Origin: an uncultured Eubacterium sp.
GTDB lineage: Bacteria > Bacillota_A > Clostridia > Lachnospirales > Lachnospiraceae
Assembly (NCBI GenBank): GCA_948759685.1
Contig: CAQBGY010000055.1
Location: 1-14,990, forward strand
Reading direction: 5' to 3'
Length of the DNA: 14,990 bases
Shown: one piece after another, positions 9,101 through 14,990 of the stretch
Numbering within the stretch: position 1 is the first letter of the stretch
Layout of the letters: each line of letters starts with the position of its first letter
Position numbers and translations under genes: made by a program
The notes under the pieces: generated by a model
What the model saw: the letters and a program-made list of their open reading frames with translations, nothing else
What the model was told of the DNA's origin: nothing
Database searches by the model: none

Positions 9101-9942
9101 TTCACAGCTCTCAAATGTTCAATCCATACCCTGCCTACAGAATTTTCAACCATATACCTTACAATCCAGTCCGGCGTAAACAACTGAGTAGCTGCGGGAA
9201 TACGCTCCTTAGTAATCTTTACATTCTTTTTTAGCTTTGCAAATGTATCATCCTTCAATTCCGTATTATAATACTGATACATCCAGCCAATAATTTCCAC
9301 CTGCCCCTCCGTTTCAACATTAAAATTATTCTCATCAATAGAATCCACGAGCATGCGAACCACACCGTCACTTGTATATGACAGTTTCAACAGTAGTTCC
9401 ATATAGTCATCTGTTTTTTCAAAAAGTCCCGGCAAGATAGCATTCAGTTCATTACACTGCTTAATAAACAACATTCTGAATGCATCGTCATACCTATTTT
9501 CGTCTTTGGCTTTCTGCACCTTCTCCAATTCTTCTGGCATCATGTTCAAATCAACGTCCAGAAATTGTGTAACAATATCCGGTGTATTGCTTCCGGTTTC
9601 GGAAGATAACACTCTCACGCGAGTAGGGAGATAATCATTCACTTCCATAAATCTTATCGCAATGATACGATTGAACCACGTATATGCAGTTTCTTCCATT
9701 ACCTGCTCAAATCCCAGCGTTTCAACTGCCTTTACCAGATTTGCTCTTCTCTTTATGTCAGCGCCATAGATACGGTTCTCTGTTCCTGCAATCGTCTCAT
9801 ATACCTCAAAATCATTGCCCTTTTGTATCGGACTCTTGCATCCGTTTTTGGTAACGCCATAGAAACCAGCCTCTGTTTCGGCTGACTTCATAAGCATTTT
9901 TCTTGCCTCAATCGCAAAATTTCTGATTGCGCTCTTATCCAT
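6157..9942 (-). CDS. pglX: BREX-1 adenine-specific DNA methyltransferase PglX
   Basis: PglX methylates N6 of adenine in a non-palindromic target in host DNA, marking self, and is also needed for exclusion in type 1 BREX. The 1261 residues are in the family's usual range of about 1200. The start (MDKSAIRNFAIEARKMLM) is typical of BREX-1 PglX. The SAM-binding motif I is DPCMGSGH at 331-338 and the catalytic motif IV is NPPY at 523-526, in the gamma-class order of type IIG-like enzymes. Roughly residues 650-1000 should hold the target-recognition part; a charged helical stretch follows near 1190-1220. The start at 9942 has AAAGGAG eleven bases upstream and lies 35 bases after brxC. There is no nuclease motif that I can see. 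Base composition steps sharply inside the gene: bases 7921-8160 are about 50% GC while 7321-7920 is about 30%, which could reflect recombination in the recognition domain. No duplicate pglX or recombinase is present here. Confidence 0.96.
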   Translation of the reverse strand: MDKSAIRNFAIEARKMLMKSAETEAGFYGVTKNGCKSPIQKGNDFEVYETIAGTENRIYGADIKRRANLVKAVETLGFEQVMEETAYTWFNRIIAIRFMEVNDYLPTRVRVLSSETGSNTPDIVTQFLDVDLNMMPEELEKVQKAKDENRYDDAFRMLFIKQCNELNAILPGLFEKTDDYMELLLKLSYTSDGVVRMLVDSIDENNFNVETEGQVEIIGWMYQYYNTELKDDTFAKLKKNVKITKERIPAATQLFTPDWIVRYMVENSVGRVWIEHLRAVNPSIDEKEKAEEFGWKYYLPEAEQEDSVAEKLVEIRKDYAGLEQKDITCIDPCMGSGHILVYMFDVLMDIYRSEGFSERDAVFSILKNNIRGLDIDKRAYQLSYFALMMKARGYNRTFFRGKQDEEGNRRFVEPMVLAVEESNTINLGQLKYFGANLNEIEKNNAINQMQGLLEALRDAKEYGSILAVDNYDWELLLEFADSENTDGQISFDTLGIELTQSQMKRLICQGRIMSNKYCVVSTNPPYMGISNGNAKLNAFVKKNYPNSKADLFAVFIERCGQMMKENGYQAMITQHAWMFLSSFEKLRSKLQMTDTVNMAHLGARAFEEIGGEVVQTTSFVMRKSHIAEYRGTYCRLIEPTTQKGKEEMYLAGEKRYTAVQDNFTKIPGSPVAYWASPKVLNGFLNQSIGESMLLCQGLTTTDNEKYVRYWQELDIGNIGFSYDSKDAKRSGKKWFPFNKGGAYCKWYGNNELVVNYKNDGEEIKSDVLQKYKYLKTPDFVVKNSKTYFEEGLTWSALSNDFSIRWFPQGAICADKGQGLFAEKDILYYVCGFLNSCVTKVYLQFISPTLDFNCGYIRKLPFRLEENEIGAITSKVKENIVYAQQDWDSFETSWDFSTHPFLQMNQKSIEMDNIAITKISDSYGLWKAYTDIAFEKLKHNEAELNRIFIDIYGLQDELTPEVEDKDITVRKADLGRDIRSFISYAVGCMFGRYSLNQDGLMFAGGNMKDTYAYYGGTFADTANIRMDGQYTFGELGTPFYYFPVDGKEPLECWKVDADNVIPITDEEYFADDIVNRFAEFVKAVYGEESLEENLEFIASVLGNKSFSSREAIRNYFLKDFFKDHCKIYQKRPIYWLFDSGKQNGFKCLIYMHRYNKDTLNLIRSEYLHKTQNAVENALKNAEYIIQSSTSAVERAKATKDRDRYVKQLNEMRIYYQALSHLALQKIEIDLDDGVKHNYQLFQNIEVIVDGGKKQKVDLLAKI

Positions 9943-9977
9943 TGATAACCATGCTCCTTTCCATCCACTCGTAAGCC

Positions 9978-12900
9978 TTAACTAAGTTTAATTACTGTAT
10001 CTGCCCCAAGTATCGATTTCAGATTCTTACGGATTTCCTCTACAAATTCATCAATCTCTGTTTCTGTTCTGAATGTATATGTTCTGTTACCGGTAAGTGT
10101 ACGCATTGTAACCGGTACAGTATTTATTACCTTTACCGGAGGCGCAGCCGGCGTTTCCAGTTGTTGTCCGCCGTTTGCCGGTTCTTTCGGCATAATACTA
10201 AGCTGATATGCATGTTCCGTCTTTTTCAGTTCATCCAACGAATTCTGTAGCAAAGCATTACTCTCAGATGGAATGCCATTCAATGAAGCAATATCCTTGC
10301 AGGTATACAGTTTTTCAATAAGTTCATCAAACTTATCTCCCAATTTCTTCTTGAGTGCAGCAGCATATGGTCTGTCATCCTCGATGGAATCCATCACTAA
10401 TTTTCTGTCAGCATAAATGTCCGGCTCAATTCTTTTCGCATCTTCCTCTAAAAGCGCAACGATTGCCTCTCCCAACATCTTCTCATACTGCTCCAACTTC
10501 GGTATGAAACTATACGGCTTCTGTAAAGAAATAATTTTCTTAACCTGATTTGCATTCTCAATGATCTCTGCAGCGGAAATATAGTTCTTACTTGCCTCAT
10601 AGAATGCCAGAGTCCTGCAAGCCTTCATGAACTTCTCTTTTTGTACTCCACCAAGAAATGTGTTCAAATCGCCAAGTTCAACCGATGTCTCGTCAAAATC
10701 ATCAAACAACTCGTCTACTCTTCTGTAGAAGGTCATCGGATCGCTGATATTGCATGTGTCATCAATCAATCTGACAGCCTTTTCTAATACAGCCTTGCCC
10801 GGCAATCTGGAATCTCTGCCATAGTCACTTCTCAGGATATCCTCAATCACAGCCTTTTTACTACTGCCATAATTTCTAAAATCACGCATTAAAGCATCTG
10901 CATCATCAGAAACTACGCTTCGACTAAAGAAATCCCTGATAACATCCTTAACTGCTTTCACCCACTGTGTCTTTGGTGTTTCCTTCATTTCAAGAAGAAT
11001 CTTTTCTCTATATTCTCTCTTTGTGATGAATTTGTAAGCATCCTCCGCTGATGTACTTGCCGGACTGTAAATAACACTGTTCATCTTTAAGGAAATCTGG
11101 CTCTTTTTATACAGAGTTGCAATCAAGAACTCAATATCCTCTTCCACATAGCCGTATGGAGCTGCCATAAATTTATCAAATGCCTGCTTAATAGAGAACT
11201 TGGCTCCGGTTCTTCCTGCATACTGAATTGCCGCAATCATTTCCTTTAATGCATCAGCATTAGGCTCTGCCATATCCCCTAAATCTAATATCATCTGTGT
11301 TTTATTTTTCTTTAACACATCAAGAATATCTGATTGCGCAGGCTCGGATGTCATATCTTTCAACTTACTATATTCACTGGCAATCAATTTAGCAAATGCT
11401 TCATTGATGCGTGCTGTCACGTCCTTGGATTTTGTAGCAATTTTTCCATCGCCAACATAAATATCTGCTGTCTCTAAAGCCATGCGGATATAGTCTTTAA
11501 TACGTTTTGCCTTGTCATTTCTCTCTTTTCGCTTTGTTGCAGAAATGATTTCGTAATCATTCAAACTGGTTAAGTCCGGTCTCTGTAAGAAATTTTCGAT
11601 TTTCTTCATTTCTTCCGTTTCAGAAAGATATGCATAATCATCAGACAATCTGACAATCACACTTTTTTCAGTAGCAGCTTTTAAGCTAAGCGCCAGGTCG
11701 TCTATCTCTCCGCTATAAGCTGTGAGCAGATGTAATGTAATGTTACTTAGCTGATTGCTCTTATACTGCCTGTTATCAATCTTCTGATTGAAAGAGAACT
11801 GATATCTGTTGTTATACCTGTATTTATTATTTACCATCGCAATGATTTCTTCAAAGGCAACCTGAGCAACATAATTTACAGTTTCTGTAGGGTCAATATT
11901 AATCTTTCTGATAGCATCCTCTGCTTCCTGTTCTTCATTGGTCAGGAAAATATATTCATTACCGTTCTTCTGAACAAGCAGCTCATCACAGAGTACACGA
12001 AGGGAAGCCTCTACCTTTTTGCCTAAATCGAGACGATCTTCGTTCATATTTGAAATCATAAGTGTTGTAATATTTTCAAGATTCTTACTGAAGTTATTTA
12101 CATGCTTAATCATGAATAACACTTTGAGCAATTCAACATCAAAACTATTCAATCTGCTATTCCTTACTGCCTGCGTAATAACAATTCTATGAGTATGGTC
12201 AATAAAGTCATCCAACGCACTATAAAATGCATTAAACGGAACTAACACTCCTTCTCTTTCATTTTCATACTTCTGCGCTGCCTCCTTAAATAAGGCAAGC
12301 ATAGAACGCTCGCCATCTGCCAGGTGTTTACCGCTTGAACTATACTGCCTGACAGATGTTAATACATTACCAAGCAGCTTAAACTGATATGGAATGAATG
12401 GATACACCTCTGCAAATTCGTCTGCATCAGCATATAAAGGCATTTCAGGAGTGCCCTCGCTAAAAGTAATATTTCCCTTGATATCAAACTCATGACTACC
12501 ATATAAATCCTTCAAAATAACAGTTGCAGTATCCTTTTTATACAGAATACGCTTACGAATCACTTCATCTACGTTTGCAGATGAGAGTGCAATTCTTGTA
12601 TCGAAACGACCTTGAATCTTGGAGAAATCTTCTCCCATCGTCTTTGTAATAGAATCAATATCCTGCTGACTGGTTACAATGATCCAGGCATTCCCCTTGC
12701 AGGCGGTTCCCAAATCTTCTGTAACTGTCTGTAAATTCAGCATTAACTTACTGTCATCAGCAATATACTGACCGATTTCATCTACAAGGAATAATACATG
12801 ATGGTCTTTACCCTTACTCTCGCAATACTTTTTGATATACTCTGCAAATTTATCAATGGAAAGGCTATATGAGCTCTGGGCATTTTCTGTCCAGTTTCTT

Positions 12901-13592
12901 GCCTCGTTCTCACTCATAATTCCAAGCGATACTACCGTTTCCATAATCTCATCCTGGATAAAGTAAAAATCTTCCCTTGATTCTACCCATGATGAACCAT
13001 TGATTTCCTCAAACTTCGTTTTAAACTCCTCATATCTCCCGTCATTATCTAATTTTCTTTCAAAATCAGCCAAGAAAGGAATCGAACCACAATAACCAAG
13101 GTAATCATTGAACACTTTCATAAATACATCTTTGACAGCCTCCTTGTTCATCTTGGAATCGGTTGCACTCTTAGAGTCAATGTTAAAAAGAATAACATCA
13201 ACATCATCGCTCCAACCAGAAACCTCGGAAATCTTCTTTTTCAAAGATTCGTTCTCTACCTTCACACCTTCTAAAAAGAAACTTGATGCAGCGTGAGACT
13301 GTCCCTTATCATCCATTACAACCTTATTTGACAATATGTAAGATAAAATCTTCAAAAAATGAGATTTACCGCTTCCAAAGAAACCGGAAATCCATACCCC
13401 CATTTTATCAGTACGGCTTTCTACGCCTCTCTTATATGCCGCAAAGAAACGATCCATGTATTTCTCTAATTCAGAGGTAACTACGTACTCGTCCAATTCC
13501 TGAAAGATATTTTCATCGTCAGACTGCCCAACCTTAATTACACCCTTAATGTCTCTGTCAATTTCCTTAAAAAACATATCTCTAATGTTCAT
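9978..13592 (-). CDS. brxC: BREX P-loop ATPase BrxC
   Basis: BrxC (PglY-like) is the large AAA+/STAND-like P-loop ATPase of BREX, required for exclusion. At 1204 residues it matches the family size. Walker A is GFFGSGKS at 70-77; Walker B is FLVDE with D271 and E272, and a following AWIIVTSQQD segment behaves like the sensor strand of AAA+ ATPases. The remainder is mostly helical. The C-terminus shows a Pro/Gly/Ala/Gln-rich linker (about 1134-1154) and then a ~50-residue terminal mini-domain. The start MNIRDMFFKEIDRDIKGVIKV is the usual BrxC N-terminus; AGGAGG lies eleven bases upstream and overlaps the brxB stop, so translation of the two genes is probably coupled. No frame disruption is seen. 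Confidence 0.96.
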   Translation of the reverse strand: MNIRDMFFKEIDRDIKGVIKVGQSDDENIFQELDEYVVTSELEKYMDRFFAAYKRGVESRTDKMGVWISGFFGSGKSHFLKILSYILSNKVVMDDKGQSHAASSFFLEGVKVENESLKKKISEVSGWSDDVDVILFNIDSKSATDSKMNKEAVKDVFMKVFNDYLGYCGSIPFLADFERKLDNDGRYEEFKTKFEEINGSSWVESREDFYFIQDEIMETVVSLGIMSENEARNWTENAQSSYSLSIDKFAEYIKKYCESKGKDHHVLFLVDEIGQYIADDSKLMLNLQTVTEDLGTACKGNAWIIVTSQQDIDSITKTMGEDFSKIQGRFDTRIALSSANVDEVIRKRILYKKDTATVILKDLYGSHEFDIKGNITFSEGTPEMPLYADADEFAEVYPFIPYQFKLLGNVLTSVRQYSSSGKHLADGERSMLALFKEAAQKYENEREGVLVPFNAFYSALDDFIDHTHRIVITQAVRNSRLNSFDVELLKVLFMIKHVNNFSKNLENITTLMISNMNEDRLDLGKKVEASLRVLCDELLVQKNGNEYIFLTNEEQEAEDAIRKINIDPTETVNYVAQVAFEEIIAMVNNKYRYNNRYQFSFNQKIDNRQYKSNQLSNITLHLLTAYSGEIDDLALSLKAATEKSVIVRLSDDYAYLSETEEMKKIENFLQRPDLTSLNDYEIISATKRKERNDKAKRIKDYIRMALETADIYVGDGKIATKSKDVTARINEAFAKLIASEYSKLKDMTSEPAQSDILDVLKKNKTQMILDLGDMAEPNADALKEMIAAIQYAGRTGAKFSIKQAFDKFMAAPYGYVEEDIEFLIATLYKKSQISLKMNSVIYSPASTSAEDAYKFITKREYREKILLEMKETPKTQWVKAVKDVIRDFFSRSVVSDDADALMRDFRNYGSSKKAVIEDILRSDYGRDSRLPGKAVLEKAVRLIDDTCNISDPMTFYRRVDELFDDFDETSVELGDLNTFLGGVQKEKFMKACRTLAFYEASKNYISAAEIIENANQVKKIISLQKPYSFIPKLEQYEKMLGEAIVALLEEDAKRIEPDIYADRKLVMDSIEDDRPYAAALKKKLGDKFDELIEKLYTCKDIASLNGIPSESNALLQNSLDELKKTEHAYQLSIMPKEPANGGQQLETPAAPPVKVINTVPVTMRTLTGNRTYTFRTETEIDEFVEEIRKNLKSILGADTVIKLS

Positions 13593-13607
13593 ACCCTTTT
13601 CATCCTC

Positions 13608-14183
13608 CTATACAACCAGCGGAAATGCTCTATAGTAATTTCCATCGTTAATTGTTCCAAATAGCGACAAAGTCTGTCCATTCCAATTTCCCGGATAAAA
13701 CATTACTACCGGAACCCGATCGAGTATCTGATGTAAATTGTTCAACACATTGTGTGATCTTATGAATGGGAATACCTTGCCAACTCCGGTCAAAAACACT
13801 ACTGCGTGTTCCGGTGTTTCCACTGCAATCCTGTTCACAATCAGATTGTCATCATTCGTAAGACGAAGCAGTTTTGAAACAGCATTATAGAGATATTCTC
13901 TTCCCTTTGTTTCTTCAAACTTGATACATTTATCCAAATAGCCTCTTTCCTCCAATATACCAATTACCATCTTGTACAAATCATATTCGACAATTTCAAA
14001 TCCATCAGCTTCTGGAGTATTCTGTTTCTTTAAACTTTCGATTTTCTGTCTCATGATCAGTTCATCGCATGGCTCATAGTCGAAAACATAGTACCGCACT
14101 TCATTTGCAACGCCTCTATTCGCCAAAAAATCCTCATCTGATATTCTGTTCCATATCTTATCTAACTTATCCTGAAATTCCAT
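13608..14183 (-). CDS. brxB: BREX protein BrxB (DUF1788)
   Basis: BrxB is a small core BREX protein of the DUF1788 family; its biochemical function is not settled, though it is needed for exclusion and methylation in type 1 systems. The 191-residue product shows the family's recognisable segments: FDYEPCDEL near residue 30, RSHNVLNNLH near 142, and the C-terminal VVMFYPGNWNG, LSLFGTINDGNYYRAF. I chose the ATG at 14183 rather than the one two codons earlier (14189), because AGGGG (14195-14191) is then seven bases upstream instead of one, and because this ATG overlaps the brxA stop as TAATG, the classic coupling arrangement. The brxB stop is 15 bases before brxC. Confidence 0.95.
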   Translation of the reverse strand: MEFQDKLDKIWNRISDEDFLANRGVANEVRYYVFDYEPCDELIMRQKIESLKKQNTPEADGFEIVEYDLYKMVIGILEERGYLDKCIKFEETKGREYLYNAVSKLLRLTNDDNLIVNRIAVETPEHAVVFLTGVGKVFPFIRSHNVLNNLHQILDRVPVVMFYPGNWNGQTLSLFGTINDGNYYRAFPLVV

Positions 14184-14776
14184 TAGCATTCCCCTGTCAA
14201 TACATATAAATACTTTTCCATATTGTTTGCAAGCAAAATATTTCTCAATGTAATATCCACATAAGGTCTGTTTATTTTTCTCTCATTCTTCACTGATTCC
14301 TGAAGCAGGCCTGCATCCTGCATATATTTACAATATGTCTGTCTCAACTTCTTGATTGCTGTGTCGGACCAACCCGCAACAACATTGCTTTGTTCTATTT
14401 TTCTGTTAAAGAACATATTTAGATCAGCATCTTTTAACGCATCTTCATCCATATTTAATTTGATTCTATACACTTCATACATCAGTTCAAAGAACAAGAT
14501 ATCCGTAGCCATCGCTCCAATTAACGCAATAATCTTGGCAGTATTGATATCTGCGTTAATCATTTCCTTAACAAGTCCTTTGGGAATAGCATCTAATCGT
14601 TTCTTAATACAGCCAAACTGACTCTTTGCTCTTTTTTCTGTATTCTGCTGATATATATTATCATCCAGAACCATTCGCTGAACTTCCTTCACATCATAAT
14701 TCTGGAGTAATTTTGCTGTCTCTCTCATTTCTACAAACCACAAGAGATTACTTATATTACCCGCACTATACTCCAT
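14183..14776 (-). CDS. brxA: BREX protein BrxA (DUF1819)
   Basis: BrxA is a small, all-helical core BREX protein of the DUF1819 family; studied homologues bind DNA. The 197-residue product begins MEYSAGNISNLLWFVEMRET, matching the conserved start of the family in which a short lead is followed by a Tyr-Ser-Ala-Gly motif. The reading frame is open upstream to an ATG at 14824 (213 residues), but that start would overlap the XRE gene by 59 bases and has no clear ribosome binding site. ATG 14776 has AAAGGAG nine bases upstream; ATG 14785 would be directly abutting it. With the chosen start the gene overlaps the XRE gene by 11 bases and ends in the TAATG shared with brxB, so the three are likely coupled. 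Confidence 0.92.
   Translation of the reverse strand: MEYSAGNISNLLWFVEMRETAKLLQNYDVKEVQRMVLDDNIYQQNTEKRAKSQFGCIKKRLDAIPKGLVKEMINADINTAKIIALIGAMATDILFFELMYEVYRIKLNMDEDALKDADLNMFFNRKIEQSNVVAGWSDTAIKKLRQTYCKYMQDAGLLQESVKNERKINRPYVDITLRNILLANNMEKYLYVLTGEC
14191..14195 (-). promoter_or_regulatory. Ribosome binding site deciding the brxB start
   Basis: AGGGG on the coding strand lies within the end of brxA, seven bases before the ATG at 14183 but only one base before the ATG at 14189. It supports the shorter BrxB and the TAATG overlap. Confidence 0.65.
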
Positions 14777-14990
14777 CTTGTCCATCTCCTTTGCGTTCGT
14801 AGTTAATAATATCTCCAAAGTCACAATTTAGTTCTTCACATATTTTTTCCATAATAGTCATAGAAACAGCTTCACCCTTGCTCATCTTAGCAAGGGTTGA
14901 ACTGCTAATGCCTATTTTCTCAACTAAATCCATTTTCTTCATGTTCTTATCAATTAACAATTTCCAGAGTCCATTATACGATACAGCCAT
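14766..14990 (-). CDS. Small Cro/XRE-type helix-turn-helix regulator heading the BREX operon
   Basis: A 74-residue protein that is almost only a Cro/CI-type (XRE, HTH_26-like) DNA-binding domain: helices around residues 4-16, the helix-turn-helix at about 20-42 (LVEKIGISSSTLAKMSKGE), then a helix MEKICEELNC and DIINY. It has no ligand-binding or protease-cleavable extension. The ATG is the last codon of the window; the sequence from it (MAVSYNGLWKLL) is the usual start of this family of short clostridial regulators, so it is probably complete, but its upstream ribosome binding site and promoter are not visible. Its end overlaps brxA by 11 bases, so it is cotranscribed with the defence genes. 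By position it is likely the operon's autoregulator; other BREX loci use WYL-type BrxR in this role, so this is inference. Confidence 0.9.
   Translation of the reverse strand: MAVSYNGLWKLLIDKNMKKMDLVEKIGISSSTLAKMSKGEAVSMTIMEKICEELNCDFGDIINYERKGDGQDGV
14786..14792 (-). promoter_or_regulatory. Ribosome binding site deciding the brxA start
   Basis: AAAGGAG on the coding strand lies inside the 3' end of the XRE gene, nine bases before ATG 14776 and touching ATG 14785. It favours 14776 as the brxA start and means brxA is translated from within the XRE reading frame. Confidence 0.75.

Noticed and set aside
6157..9942. Phase-variable pglX by inversion, as known in some Lactobacillus BREX loci
   Set aside because: No second pglX fragment, inverted repeats or recombinase gene occurs within the window.
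14777..14824. Longer BrxA start at 14824
   Set aside because: It overlaps the XRE gene by 59 bases, lacks a ribosome binding site, and adds residues not expected before the conserved YSAG start.

Overview
The window is AT-rich DNA that reads like a low-GC Firmicute, most plausibly a gut clostridium of the Lachnospiraceae type. That assignment is an inference from composition, strong AGGAGG-type ribosome binding sites and the style of the proteins; there is no rRNA or housekeeping marker. Every supported gene lies on the minus strand, so the locus reads from high to low coordinates. The longest intercistronic gap is 58 bases and most are 35 or less, so the whole window looks like one transcription unit entering from the right edge and leaving through the left edge.

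In transcription order it holds: a 74-residue Cro/XRE-type regulator (14990-14766); brxA (14776-14183); brxB (14183-13608); brxC, a large P-loop ATPase (13592-9978); pglX, an N6-adenine DNA methyltransferase (9942-6157); an AlbA_2/Schlafen-like regulator with a GHKL-type ATP-binding region and a C-terminal winged helix (6122-4677); pglZ, an alkaline-phosphatase-superfamily protein (4657-2132); and a large SNF2/RapA-type helicase with an N-terminal Swt1-type HEPN domain (2073-1, cut by the window edge). This is a BREX (bacteriophage exclusion) island, with the BREX type 1 core order brxA-brxB-brxC-pglX-pglZ.

Two things depart from the textbook type 1 layout. First, the slot between pglX and pglZ holds an AlbA_2 protein with its own ribosome binding site. 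Second, the gene directly after pglZ, where type 1 systems carry the Lon-like brxL, encodes a HEPN-helicase fusion whose HEPN catalytic R-x4-H motif is intact. The likely division of labour is: PglX marks host DNA by adenine methylation; BrxA, BrxB, BrxC and PglZ form the discriminating and exclusion machinery; the XRE protein sets expression; and the AlbA_2 protein and HEPN-helicase are candidate additional regulatory or effector modules. Whether brxL lies further left cannot be seen here.

No tRNA, rRNA, CRISPR array, insertion sequence, integrase or terminator was recognised. No gene-free stretch longer than 58 bases exists inside the window.
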